From: an uncultured Brachyspira sp.
GTDB lineage: Bacteria > Spirochaetota > Brachyspiria > Brachyspirales > Brachyspiraceae
Assembly (NCBI RefSeq): GCF_949287625.1
Contig: NZ_CASEGO010000006.1
Coordinates: 1 to 53,342 of the forward strand
Direction: 5' to 3'
Length of the DNA: 53,342 nucleotides
Below are positions 8,189-17,219 of this stretch, piece after piece. Positions within the stretch are counted from its first letter, which is position 1; every line of letters begins with the position of its first letter. A program made the translations under genes and the position numbers. The notes below the pieces were generated by a model. The model was not told where the DNA came from. It did no database searches and saw only the letters and a list, made by a program, of their open reading frames with translations.

Positions 8189-11017
8189 ATGAAAAAACTT
8201 CTTATAATATTTAGCATTTTTATATCATTATCTTCATTATTCGCACAGAATGCTGCCCCTAATGATGAAAGAAATATAGACAGAGAATTTTATAATGCTG
8301 AAAAACTTTTCTTCCAAAAAAAATATAATTTTGCAAGAGAGGCTTTTCTTTTATATTTAAAAAGAAGACCATTATCTACAAATGATATGCTTTACTATTA
8401 TATAGGAGCATGCTATTTTCAGGATAAACAATATCAAAATGCAATAGATTATTATAAATTAGCTTTTGATATAAATGATTCTTATTCATACTGCAACAAT
8501 ATAGCAAACTCTTACTATCAGTTAAAAAATTATGAAGATGCTTTGCTTTGGTATAACAGATCTATCGAACGTCTTTATTCTCCATATACTTCTAAATTAA
8601 ATTATGAAGTTTTAACAAATTATACAGTCTCTCAAAATGTTGTAACTAATACAGTATTTATTTTTAATGTTGATGAAGTATCTTCAAGCGAGTCAATAAC
8701 AAATTTATCATTAACTAATGAACTATCAACTAATACCTATTTGACTTCAGAATCTCCTACTAATGATATGACTTTAGTATCAACTAATTCAACAGCTGAA
8801 AGCATTATATCTGCTAATACAGCATCAACTAACACAATGTCTACAAACTATATATCAGATGCAATAAATAATCTTAATCAGGCAAATGAAAATATAAAAA
8901 ATACTATAGATAATACATTTACAAAACTGCCTCTTTTTACAAATGTTGTTATTACAAATACATACACAAATGATTATGAGTTTACTAATACAACAGTAAT
9001 ATTTGAAGCAAATACCAATTTCAGCCTTGAAGTTGTAGACCCATTATCATCTTCAACTTCTCTTCCTCCAGACAGTGTTACTAATGAGGCAGGTGATTCG
9101 AATACTGTTACTTTAAATACAAACTCTACTGTTACAGGCTCTACATATGTGATAACAGAAGAAAATCCATACACTGTAACAAATATAGTTGTAATGACTA
9201 ATGTTATGGATACAAATGGTAATATGATAGAGATAAAAACTAATGCAGCATCTGTTGATGAATATAACAGCTGGGCTTTGTACTACAGTGCATATCTTAA
9301 TATGGGGCATACTTTCCTAGCACTTGGAGAGATAACTAATGCTGCTATTTCATATGAGATATTTTTAACTAATGTAGGAAATGACTATTATCAAAAAGAA
9401 TCATTAGAAAGAGTTATAGCATTGATAAGAAGCAATGATACATCTATACGATTTATGCCTTTTACAAATAATTATAGAGTAAATACAAATAATGACGGAA
9501 GTATCACTACAGAAAGCATATCTCCAAATTTTGATTATGAAAGAGAGACAATATATCCTAATGGTGTTAGAATAATTTATGAAAACGGAAAAATAGAAAG
9601 AACAAAAATGTATTCAAATAATTATGAAGTTTCTGATATAATTTATCCATACGGAAAAAGAGAAATAGAAACAGTTTTTGAAAACGGCGATAAAAGAATA
9701 GAAACTTATATGATAGATAATTCTAAATCTATCAATACAAAAACTTCATCAGGCGATACTTATGAATATACTTTATACCCAGACGGTTCTTTTATAAATA
9801 GAAAAACTTTAGACAGCAATAAAGCATTTGTAGTAGAGAGGTCCGACGGTTCTATTACTACAAACTATAAAGATGATAACGGAGCATTTTTCTATACCAG
9901 AAGTTTGGACGGAACGGAAGTAAAAAGAACTGAAGATAATTCTGGAAATATAGTAACAGAAACAAAACGCATTGACGGAGCTTTGATAGTAAAAACCGAA
10001 AATCCAGATGGAAGTTATGTTGTAGTGGCTAATTATATAGACGGAAGTATAGGAACTACAACTGTAGATACTAATGGTACAAGTAGTTTAAAAGTAGTTT
10101 ATCCAGACGGCAGAGTAGAAGAGAGAAACTCATCTGGAGCAGGAGCTGGTACATTCTCATATAATGTTAAAGCTGATGACGGAAGCATTATTACAAAAAC
10201 ATATAATGATGACGGATCTTTTACTGTTGTAACTAAAAAAGTTGATGGTACAGTTATAACTGATACAGTGTCTGATGATACTATAAGCGAAATAAAAATG
10301 CCAGATGGTACAACTATAAAAAGAATAATAAGACAGGACGGTTCAAGAGAAACTACAACTCTTAATAGAGATTCAAGCACTGTAACTGAAGTTGTATCAG
10401 CAGATTCAAGCAGCATTACAACTACAGTAAAACCAAACGGCTCTGTTACAATAACTACAAGAGATACTGCAGGCAATACAGAAACTACTACAACAGAAGC
10501 TGACGGAAGCACTTCTACATCAAAAACTTATATTGACGGCAGAAGTTCCTTAAATGAAGTAAGATCTGACGGTGTTACTATAGATATGGAAAATGACGGC
10601 AGAAATAAAACAACTATAGCAAGAGATTCTGAAGGCTATGTTCTTGAAATGAAGCAGTATAGAAATGAAGACCCTGAAATAACATTGCTTGATGCTTTGG
10701 GAGAGACAGTTGATATTGAAACTGCTAAGATGGTTATAAGAAGAATGGATTTAAGTATCAAGGCAGAAGATATTGATAATCTTAAATTACCTCCTAAAGA
10801 AGAGTCAGCAATAGATGAAACTGTTGTAAGCCCTACAGATAATACAGCTGAAACTACTACAGATGAGACTACCGCAGATGAAACAATTACAGGAGAGGAA
10901 ACAACAACTACTGACGGAACAACCGACACATCAGCAAATGAAACTACATCTGATAATGCTTCAGAAGATACAACGGCTAATGATACAGCAGAAAATAATA
11001 CAGATGCTGTAAATTAA
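8189..11017 (+). CDS. Large secreted TPR protein with DG-repeat region and Thr-rich tail
   Basis: 942 aa. A Sec signal peptide (KKLLIIFSIFISLSSLFAQ) is followed by two or three tetratricopeptide-like helical repeats (about residues 30-135: YYYIGACYFQDKQYQNAIDYY, then NNIANSYYQLKNYEDALLWYN). Next come a long Asn/Thr/Ser-rich linker (about 145-350) and another TPR-like unit (about 360-410). A long array of short repeats with Asp-Gly or Asn-Gly turns follows (about 430-840; YPDGSF, DDGSIITKTY, KVDGTVITDT). The tail (about 865-942) is almost all Thr, Glu, Asp and Asn. The array looks like alternating beta strands and turns, reminiscent of beta-solenoid or YD/MORN-like repeats, but I cannot place it in a family. 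It is likely periplasmic or outer-surface, for scaffolding or adhesion (inference). Confidence 0.8.
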   Translation: MKKLLIIFSIFISLSSLFAQNAAPNDERNIDREFYNAEKLFFQKKYNFAREAFLLYLKRRPLSTNDMLYYYIGACYFQDKQYQNAIDYYKLAFDINDSYSYCNNIANSYYQLKNYEDALLWYNRSIERLYSPYTSKLNYEVLTNYTVSQNVVTNTVFIFNVDEVSSSESITNLSLTNELSTNTYLTSESPTNDMTLVSTNSTAESIISANTASTNTMSTNYISDAINNLNQANENIKNTIDNTFTKLPLFTNVVITNTYTNDYEFTNTTVIFEANTNFSLEVVDPLSSSTSLPPDSVTNEAGDSNTVTLNTNSTVTGSTYVITEENPYTVTNIVVMTNVMDTNGNMIEIKTNAASVDEYNSWALYYSAYLNMGHTFLALGEITNAAISYEIFLTNVGNDYYQKESLERVIALIRSNDTSIRFMPFTNNYRVNTNNDGSITTESISPNFDYERETIYPNGVRIIYENGKIERTKMYSNNYEVSDIIYPYGKREIETVFENGDKRIETYMIDNSKSINTKTSSGDTYEYTLYPDGSFINRKTLDSNKAFVVERSDGSITTNYKDDNGAFFYTRSLDGTEVKRTEDNSGNIVTETKRIDGALIVKTENPDGSYVVVANYIDGSIGTTTVDTNGTSSLKVVYPDGRVEERNSSGAGAGTFSYNVKADDGSIITKTYNDDGSFTVVTKKVDGTVITDTVSDDTISEIKMPDGTTIKRIIRQDGSRETTTLNRDSSTVTEVVSADSSSITTTVKPNGSVTITTRDTAGNTETTTTEADGSTSTSKTYIDGRSSLNEVRSDGVTIDMENDGRNKTTIARDSEGYVLEMKQYRNEDPEITLLDALGETVDIETAKMVIRRMDLSIKAEDIDNLKLPPKEESAIDETVVSPTDNTAETTTDETTADETITGEETTTTDGTTDTSANETTSDNASEDTTANDTAENNTDAVN

Positions 11018-11066
11018 ATAATAGCATTAAAAACTATATACCACTTTAAAATATAAATTATTTTTT

Positions 11067-11096
11067 AAGAGCTATGATTTTTTCATGGCTCTTTTT
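11067..11096 (+). terminator. Terminator after the TPR/DG-repeat gene
   Basis: AAGAGCTATGA pairs with TCATGGCTCTT around a loop of T residues and is followed by TTT. One G-T pair lies in the stem. Confidence 0.75.
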
Positions 11097-11517
11097 ATTA
11101 AAAAAAATTACATATGATGCCTTTTTCTATACAATAGACTTGTTTAAGTGCATCAGTTGAAAAAATAAAATTCTCCAAATATATACTGAAAATTTTTAAG
11201 TTTGTCAACAGCAAGCCACTGCACCTTCCCGCACAGTATTATCTACCCTTATTTAATGTCAACTATACGTGCGAATTATTACTATTATTATACCAAATAA
11301 GCAATCTATTATACATCTAAAACATATTTTATTGATTAATAAAAATATATTATGTTACAAATAAACTATAATTGCATTTATAAATATCTTAAAATTTATA
11401 AACCATAGTTATTTAATTATATATAAATAATTTGTTATAGAATATTAGATAATTATTATAAATCACTAAATTTATTTAAACTTATTGCCAATAATTATTA
11501 AATACATTTACAGTTAA
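11097..11517. other. Intergenic region with a repeat-element junction, otherwise empty
   Basis: Apart from the element end at 11157-11208, a short C-rich patch (about 11210-11250) resembles the GC-rich interiors of the elements. The remaining 270 bases are plain AT-rich sequence in which I see no gene or structured site. Confidence 0.5.
11157..11208. repeat. Remnant end(s) of the dispersed element
   Basis: TTGAAA (11157-11162), 17 bases, TATATA (11180-11185), 17 bases, TGTCAA (11203-11208). The right half (TATATACTGAAAATTTTT, then AAGTTTGTCAA) is the exact reverse complement of the conserved right end at 3254-3282. The left half has the same spacing but a different spacer sequence. No complete partner end was found, so this is a degenerate or partial copy. 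Confidence 0.6.
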
Positions 11518-11841
11518 TTAAATAAAAACCAAAAGCAAATTTGAAATACCGCTTTCTGCAATACCTATCATAGAATGCACAGAATGCGGTCTTACCCTTA
11601 TAATATCGCCTTCTTCCAAATCCACAATTTCTTCTTCAACTATATATCTTACTTTACCGCTTAATACTATTACCATTTCTTCAGAAGGGTGTTCATGATA
11701 GGGTATAAGCTGATTAGATTTTTGGGCTATTGCATAAACTGTGTAGCCTTTATCCGATAAAGTTTCTATTAATCTTTCATCGTCCTTTACACAGTCAAAT
11801 TCTCTTTCAGTTGTTGATTTGTAATAGTATTGTTCAGTCAT
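11518..11841 (-). CDS. Small cupin-domain protein
   Basis: About 107 aa, a single conserved beta-barrel (cupin_2-like). The metal-binding motif is visible as PYHEHPSEEMVIVLSGKVRY (H-x-H with a following Glu) and the second motif as DIIRVRPHSVHSMI. It may be a small-molecule sensor, isomerase or storage protein; there is no helix-turn-helix. The ORF extends to an ATG at 11853, but AGGTG lies between the two Met codons, four bases before ATG 11841, so the shorter start (MTEQYYYKS) is preferred. It lies downstream of mutS on the same strand, 91 bases from the mutS stop. Confidence 0.8.
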   Translation of the reverse strand: MTEQYYYKSTTEREFDCVKDDERLIETLSDKGYTVYAIAQKSNQLIPYHEHPSEEMVIVLSGKVRYIVEEEIVDLEEGDIIRVRPHSVHSMIGIAESGISNLLLVFI

Positions 11842-11901
11842 TGTACACCTCATTATTATAATATAATTTCGGCTTATAAATCATAAAATTGAATTTATAC
11901 A

Positions 11902-11935
11902 AAAAATACATTTCTATAAAAATTTGTATTTTTAT
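11902..11935 (-). terminator. Possible terminator of mutS
   Basis: On the minus strand AAAAATACA pairs with TGTATTTTT (9 bp, loop about 14), ending in a T run. The stem overlaps the mutS stop codon (11932-11934). The stem is A/T only, hence moderate confidence. Confidence 0.45.
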
Positions 11936-14616
11936 ATCATATTCTTCCATTTATTAATCAAATTTATAGCATCAATAGGGGTAATATTATTTATATTTAA
12001 TTCTTTAATTTCTTTTTCTATTTCGCTTTCTTTATTTTTTTCTTCTATTACTATATTATCATAATCTGCGTTATCATAAAAAGGAAGCATATCTTTTGAT
12101 TTCTGAGTATTTAATTCTATATTTTCAACCTGTATGCTTGCCTCTGCTTCTAATTTTTTCAATATCTCGCTTGCCCTTTTTATAACTTTATTAGGGGCAC
12201 CTGCTATTTTTGCAGCATATATTCCGTAGCTTGATTCTGCTGCCCCTTCTGTAACTTTTTTCATAAATATTATTTCATCTTTATATTCTTCTACTAATAC
12301 TTTATAGTTTTTAACACCTTCTAAATCTTCCAGCATAGTAAGTTCATGGTAATGCGTAGCAAATAAAGTTTTAGCTTTTTTATTTTCTTCATGAACTAAA
12401 TATTCCACTATAGCCCAAGCAATAGAAAGTCCGTCATAGGTAGAGGTACCCCTTCCTATCTCGTCCATTATAACAAGGCTTTTGTTGGTACAATGATTAA
12501 GTATGTATGCCGTTTCATTCATCTCTACTAAGAATGTACTTTCACCTCTTGCTATATTGTCGCTTGCCCCAACACGTGTAAATATGCGGTCAACTATAGA
12601 TATTTTAGCACTTGCAGCAGGTACAAATGATCCAATCTGAGCAAGAAGCACTATCAAAGCAGTTTGTCTTAGATACGTACTTTTACCGCTCATATTAGGT
12701 CCTGTAATTATAAGCATATGTTCTTTTTTGCTGTCTAAATATGTATCGTTTGGAATGAAACTTTCTGTTTTTAGATTAACTTCAACAACAGGGTGTCTTC
12801 CTTCTTTTATATCTATTATACCGTCATCTGTTATTATAGGCTTAACATAATTATCCTCTTTAGCGAGGCATGCAAGAGAAGAATAAACATCTATTATAGA
12901 AATTACTCTTGCCATTTTTAATATTGAGTTTAAATATTCATTAGTTTTATTTCTTACATCTATAAATATATCATATTCCAAAGCATAACTTTTTTCATTA
13001 GCTTCATTGATAATAGTTTCATATTCCATTAATTTGCTTGTGGTATATCTTTCACTTCCTATTAATGTTTGTCTTTTTATAAAATCGCTTGGCACTGATG
13101 AGGCATTTGCTTTGGTTACTTCTATATAATAACCTATAACATTATTATATCGTATTTTTAAATTGTTTATTCCAGTATCTAATTTATAATTATGTTCAAG
13201 TTCTGATATCCAAGAGCGTCCTTCTCTTCTAGCTTCATTATATTTTTTTAATGTTTCATCATAATCATCTTTTATGATATCGCCTTCATTTATAACTATT
13301 TTAGGCTCTTCTAATATTGCTCGCTCTATCAAATCAGTAATTATTTTTATATCATTAACTTCTTCAAAGTTTACATCCTCAAAATTGTTCATAGCAAGTT
13401 CTGTTATAACCTCAATAGAAGTTACTAAAAATCTTTTTAATGATACAAGTTCTTTAGGGTTAATCCTTGAAAGTGCCAATTTTGATGCAAGTCTTTCTAT
13501 ATCTCCAATATCCTGAAGTAAATCTCTTATTTTATACATAAACTTTTGATTTTTATAGAAAAACTCTACATTATCAAGTCTTTTATTTATATCATCAATA
13601 TTAAGTAAAGGCTCTACTATTATTCTTTTTAAATATCTTGCTCCCATAGAAGTTTTTGTTCTGTCTATAGTGTCAAATAAAGTCATTTTATTATTATCAT
13701 TTCTTATTGTTTCTAATATTTCCAAACTTGCTATTGTGGCATAGTCTAAGGTCATAGAATCTCTTCTATTATATAGTGTAATATTAGATATATGCTCAAG
13801 AGAAGTTTTTGAAAGTTCTTGAATATAAAATATAGTCGAACCTAATAATGATATTAAAAGAGGTTTTTCTTCTATACCAAAACTTTTTAATGATATTGTT
13901 TTAAAATGATTAGTTAAAGTTTTATATGCATAAGAATATTCTGCGGTATAATTTGCAGTTGTACTATAAAATATATTTGAAAACTTATTTTTTATTTCTT
14001 TTATAATTATACTTTCTGAAACGGATTCTATAGTCATAATCTCTTTTGGTGAAAATCTTATAATCTCTTCTGTAAGTTCATTAATAATTTCTTTTACAGC
14101 TTCATGTTGGTTTTCTAAGTTAGAATTAATTTCTGCTGCATAAAGCTCACCTGTAGAAATATCGCATATAGATAAAGATGCATTTTTCTCGCTTTTTGAA
14201 ACTATTACAGAAGCCAAATAATTGTTGCTTTTTGATTCTAAATATTTATTTTCTGAAATAGTACCAGGTGTTATAACCTGAGTAACTTCTCTTTTTACAA
14301 TACCTTTTGCTGTTTTGGGATCCTCCATCTGATCGCATATAGCAATTTTCATTCCAGATTTAACTAACTTTGATAAATAATTGTCTATAGCATGATAAGG
14401 AACTCCAGCCATAGGTACATTTGCTCTTTTGGTGAGAGTAAGACCTAATATATCAGACACTACTTTTGCATCATCAAAAAATACTTCATAAAAATCACCC
14501 ATTCTAAAAAGAAGTATACTGTCATTGTATTTATCTTTAATTTCTTTGTACTGCCTCATCATAGGGGTGAGTTTTTGATTTTCTTCTTTTTCGCTTCCAA
14601 AAAATGTTTCCTGCAT
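11932..14616 (-). CDS. mutS: DNA mismatch repair protein MutS
   Basis: Mismatch-recognition ATPase of 894 aa. The N-terminal mismatch-binding domain carries TPMMRQYKEIK and FRMGDFYEVFFDDA (the Phe-x-Glu wedge motif), followed by the connector, core and clamp regions. The ATPase domain has Walker A GPNMSGKSTYLRQ, Walker B VIMDEIGRGTSTYDGLS and TLFATHYHEL. The C-terminal tail is charged. The ORF is open to 14673, but a TTGATT-17-TATACT promoter (14673-14645) overlaps that extension, and MutS homology begins at MQETFFGSE. ATG 14616 is therefore chosen, 57 bases inside the open frame. A repeat element with a minus-strand promoter-like end lies about 310-340 bases upstream. Confidence 0.95.
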   Translation of the reverse strand: MQETFFGSEKEENQKLTPMMRQYKEIKDKYNDSILLFRMGDFYEVFFDDAKVVSDILGLTLTKRANVPMAGVPYHAIDNYLSKLVKSGMKIAICDQMEDPKTAKGIVKREVTQVITPGTISENKYLESKSNNYLASVIVSKSEKNASLSICDISTGELYAAEINSNLENQHEAVKEIINELTEEIIRFSPKEIMTIESVSESIIIKEIKNKFSNIFYSTTANYTAEYSYAYKTLTNHFKTISLKSFGIEEKPLLISLLGSTIFYIQELSKTSLEHISNITLYNRRDSMTLDYATIASLEILETIRNDNNKMTLFDTIDRTKTSMGARYLKRIIVEPLLNIDDINKRLDNVEFFYKNQKFMYKIRDLLQDIGDIERLASKLALSRINPKELVSLKRFLVTSIEVITELAMNNFEDVNFEEVNDIKIITDLIERAILEEPKIVINEGDIIKDDYDETLKKYNEARREGRSWISELEHNYKLDTGINNLKIRYNNVIGYYIEVTKANASSVPSDFIKRQTLIGSERYTTSKLMEYETIINEANEKSYALEYDIFIDVRNKTNEYLNSILKMARVISIIDVYSSLACLAKEDNYVKPIITDDGIIDIKEGRHPVVEVNLKTESFIPNDTYLDSKKEHMLIITGPNMSGKSTYLRQTALIVLLAQIGSFVPAASAKISIVDRIFTRVGASDNIARGESTFLVEMNETAYILNHCTNKSLVIMDEIGRGTSTYDGLSIAWAIVEYLVHEENKKAKTLFATHYHELTMLEDLEGVKNYKVLVEEYKDEIIFMKKVTEGAAESSYGIYAAKIAGAPNKVIKRASEILKKLEAEASIQVENIELNTQKSKDMLPFYDNADYDNIVIEEKNKESEIEKEIKELNINNITPIDAINLINKWKNMI

Positions 14617-14644
14617 TATATTTATCCGTTTATAATTTTTGATT

Positions 14645-14673
14645 AGTATAATATATTTTTGTTCTTTAATCAA
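14645..14673 (-). promoter_or_regulatory. Promoter of mutS
   Basis: On the minus strand TTGATT (14673-14668), 17 bases, TATACT (14650-14645). It predicts a transcript start near 14638 and a leader of about 20 nt before ATG 14616. It rules out the longer ORF start for transcripts from this promoter. Confidence 0.65.
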
Positions 14674-14708
14674 ATTTGAATTTTACATGATTTATATAAT
14701 TAAATTAA

Positions 14709-14910
14709 TAAACTTGTTTCAAAATTAATTTTATTTATTAATTGCGGAGACTAGCATATCTCAGTTATTTTGCCCATAGGTAAGACTCATACTAGGTTGT
14801 GATCCATACGAAGTACGCCTATGACAGAAGGGAGTACTGTTGAGTATGGCGTGCGGATTCTCCAAAAGTTGAATAAAAAATTGATAAACTTAAAAAAATT
14901 TTAGGATATA
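14709..14910. repeat. Degenerate dispersed element, second end type
   Basis: The left end, AATAAACTTGTTTCAAAATT, then AATTTTATTTAT, is the reverse complement of the module ATAAAATTA, then TTTTGAAACAAG, seen near 17115 and 51050. The right end is TTGATAAAC, an A/T spacer and GATATA (14881-14910), one base longer than other ends. Between them lies GC-rich text shared with other copies (GAAGTACGCC, AGTACTGTTGAGTATGGCGT, AAAAGTTGAATAAAAAA). It abuts the next element within 20 bases. Confidence 0.6.
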
Positions 14911-14929
14911 TTTGACTTTTATATTTTAA

Positions 14930-15231
14930 ATTATACTAAAAATTCTTAAGTTCGTCAATTTTTTTGTTGTTCTTTTTCCCGCCGCAAAAAGAACCAAAAA
15001 GTGCAAGTAAAAAAATAATACTAAATAGTACTAATTATGTTTTATATGTAGAATAAATTATTAAATTTAGCCTGAAATATAGCCTTTTTCCTTTTTTGTG
15101 CCACACCTGCTTATGGCACGCAGAGCGAGGCGGACAGCGTCACAAAAGAACTGGGATGTGGGGCAAAGCCTCGCAAATATCAAAATTTAAAAAATTTATT
15201 TTTTGACAAACTGTATTTGTTTAGGTATATA
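14930..15231. repeat. Dispersed intergenic element, copy 3
   Basis: About 302 bp. The left end is ATTATA (14930-14935), 17 bases, CGTCAA (14953-14958), which on the minus strand reads TTGACG-17-TATAAT and faces mutS. The right end is TTGACA (15203-15208), 17 bases, TATATA (15226-15231), pointing into the 3' end of the minus-strand gene that stops at 15268. The interior contains CCCGCCGCAAAAAGAACC, a GGCACGCAGAGCGAGGC block and AAAGAACTGGGATGTGGGGC. Confidence 0.8.
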
Positions 15232-15267
15232 TACTCCGTATTATATAAAAATTACTCATGAAATCAA

Positions 15268-16686
15268 TTATTTTCTATCAAAAAAACTAAATAAAGAATT
15301 ACTCCTATTTAAATAATTTTTTAAATCATTAGAATAAATAAATATTCTATCTGCTATTTTTTCATTTGTATTTTCCAAATCATAATCTTCATCGCTAAGA
15401 ATTAAATTTGTATATTCAGGCATTACTATAATACCTGTATCTGTTAAAAGAAATATTAAATTATCTATATTGTCATAAAAATAGTCGCCAACTACATAAT
15501 TAGATAATAACTCTTTACTGTCAACAACTAAATCTCTTAAATAAGAGCTTATACTTTTTTCTCCGTTCAATTCAAATATAAAAGAATGATTCTTTACTGT
15601 AGCTTTATCTCTTCTTTCATCTGCTTTTACAGTTCTTTTATATATACATATTAATTCATCATCATAGTATAATATATCAAAGCATCTAAAGTCTTTAAGT
15701 TTCTTATAATATATAATACCAATTTTATCAGCATAATAGGTTTTGTTTTGGTCATAATGATGGAATTTTTCTATAATAAGCTCTTTATTTTTTAATTCTT
15801 CTTCAAGTTCTCTTCCTTTTTCTTCTTTAAAATTTTCATCAAAATTATAAGCTCCGCTGATAGTCATATTTATTCTTTCTTTGCCTCTAATAAAAGGATA
15901 ATTGAAATTAAATAAATAATTAGTGAGCATTTTTCTTACTTCGTCCATACCAAGATAAGCTGAATATTTATCATTAGTAAAAGTAGTCTGTTCTACTGGA
16001 ATATAAAACTCTCTTATTTCCATTTCAGGCTTTCTAATAACTTCAAAAACTCCCTCTATTCTTCCGCCTTCAATATCCATAGCATATTCAATTTCTGATG
16101 TTCTTTCATAATCAAATTTTCTTTTGAATTTTATCTTTAGTAAAATTTCTCTATTGTTTTCTTTTGAACTCCAACCGCCAAATTTACGTGCTTCTTTCCA
16201 TGAATTTTTATAAGGATCATCGTATTTAAATTGCTTTTCCTCTAGTCTTTCAAAATAAGCCATATCATAATCACGGTAAACATTAATTTGATTATTATTT
16301 AATTCATTAGTTTCACGAATCATTAATTTATTTTCGCTATTTATAAACATTTGACCTGTAAAAGAAGCAAAATATTCACGTGCGAAATTATCAAATTTTA
16401 CTTTAAGCACATACTTAATTTTACCGCAGTATTTTCTGTACCATTCATCATAATTATTATCTTTATATTTATAGCAATTAATATATATATTATTTACTCT
16501 ATCTTTCAGCATGAAAAAACTTTTTTCATATACCAATATTTTATTTTTAGCATACCATTTTTTTGCTTTCTTCTCAATCAGAAAAAATACGGATAGAAAA
16601 ATGGCAATCGATCCAAACAAAACAGGCCAGAAATAGTCACTAATAAGAAAAAGTCTTAATGGTTCCAATATTCCAAATGATATCAT
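15268..16686 (-). CDS. Paralogous single-pass membrane protein, family member A
   Basis: 472 aa, function unknown. One N-terminal membrane segment (FWPVLFGSIAIFLSVFFLI, about residues 19-37) is followed by a basic stretch (EKKAKKW), predicting a cytoplasmic C-terminal domain. The domain shares blocks with three neighbours: FFMLKDRVNNIYINCYKY, EGVFEVIRKPEMEIREFYIP, LFNFNYPFIRGKERIN, EKSISSYLRDLVVDSKELL, LIFLLTDTGIIVMPEY and a C-terminal SLFSFF. No catalytic motif is visible. AGGAGT lies six bases before ATG 16686. The leader is GC-rich and palindromic. It is closest to member B, suggesting recent duplication. A repeat element abuts its 3' end. Confidence 0.85.
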   Translation of the reverse strand: MISFGILEPLRLFLISDYFWPVLFGSIAIFLSVFFLIEKKAKKWYAKNKILVYEKSFFMLKDRVNNIYINCYKYKDNNYDEWYRKYCGKIKYVLKVKFDNFAREYFASFTGQMFINSENKLMIRETNELNNNQINVYRDYDMAYFERLEEKQFKYDDPYKNSWKEARKFGGWSSKENNREILLKIKFKRKFDYERTSEIEYAMDIEGGRIEGVFEVIRKPEMEIREFYIPVEQTTFTNDKYSAYLGMDEVRKMLTNYLFNFNYPFIRGKERINMTISGAYNFDENFKEEKGRELEEELKNKELIIEKFHHYDQNKTYYADKIGIIYYKKLKDFRCFDILYYDDELICIYKRTVKADERRDKATVKNHSFIFELNGEKSISSYLRDLVVDSKELLSNYVVGDYFYDNIDNLIFLLTDTGIIVMPEYTNLILSDEDYDLENTNEKIADRIFIYSNDLKNYLNRSNSLFSFFDRK

Positions 16687-16861
16687 AAATAACTCCTATT
16701 ATTGTTATGCTCGCCTTCGCCTAAAGGTTTGACTTAATAAATTAAGTCAAAGGCTTCGGCTCGCTTGTTAGTTGCTATGTTCGCTTTTTATTATTGCTAA
16801 TAAAAATTATTGGCTTATAGGCTCTGCCATTCTTACGAATGTCAGACGCCAATAATTTTTA
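16687..16861 (-). promoter_or_regulatory. Structured leader region of member A
   Basis: The stretch just upstream of ATG 16686 contains two strong inverted repeats. TTTGACTTAAT (16728-16738) pairs with ATTAAGTCAAA (16741-16751). AAAAATTATTGGC (16802-16814) pairs with GCCAATAATTTTT (16848-16860), with a nested TCTG-CATTC / GAATG-CAGA stem inside. The larger hairpin could end upstream transcription in either direction; the smaller could be an operator or RNA switch (inference). The last 20 bases before the start recur upstream of member B. Confidence 0.5.
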
Positions 16862-17219
16862 TATTTAGCTTTCTAATATTTTATTATGTTTGCATTTTAT
16901 TGCTAGCAATAAACTCGCTTAAAATATATATTAGAGTTGTTTTAAAAGTACTTGACAATATTATATATAAAATTTTGATAATTTATAAATTATTAAAATA
17001 AAGTTTTACATGTTGTATAACTTATTATTTTAGTATATAAATATGCAGTCCTTTTGCTTCTTTGGGTCACCAAAAGAAGTGGGGGGTGGGGGCTAGTCCC
17101 CACTATCATAAATAAAATTAGTTTTGGAACAAATATATTATTTTTTGTTGCTATATTTACCTTTTATTTTTCTTATAAACTTTTATATTTTGCAAATACT
17201 TCAAAAATATAAAAATTAA
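16862..17219. other. Intergenic region between members A and B
   Basis: Contains the repeat module at 17042-17140; the rest is AT-rich. A TTGACA at about 16952 is followed by TATATA-like sequence on the plus strand with no gene downstream. Small ORFs here look fortuitous. Confidence 0.4.
17042..17140. repeat. Partial dispersed element with two hairpins
   Basis: TGCAGTCCTTTTGCTTCTTT pairs imperfectly with ACCAAAAGAAGT. It is followed by GTGGGGGCTAGTCCCCAC (about 17086-17101), equivalent to the GTGGGGCAAAGCCCCGC hairpin of other copies. The block ends in ATAAATAAAATTAGTTTTGG, the end module also found near 51045 and, reversed, at 14711. Confidence 0.6.

Noticed and set aside
10099..10929. Minus-strand frames of about 97-137 codons opposite the DG-repeat gene
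   Set aside because: Val/Ser-rich mirror translations of a Thr/Asp-rich repeat; no ribosome site or signal, and the plus-strand gene is clearly real.
16810..17001. 63-codon plus-strand frame in the leader region of member A
   Set aside because: Starts inside a hairpin, no ribosome site, and overlaps repeat-like sequence.
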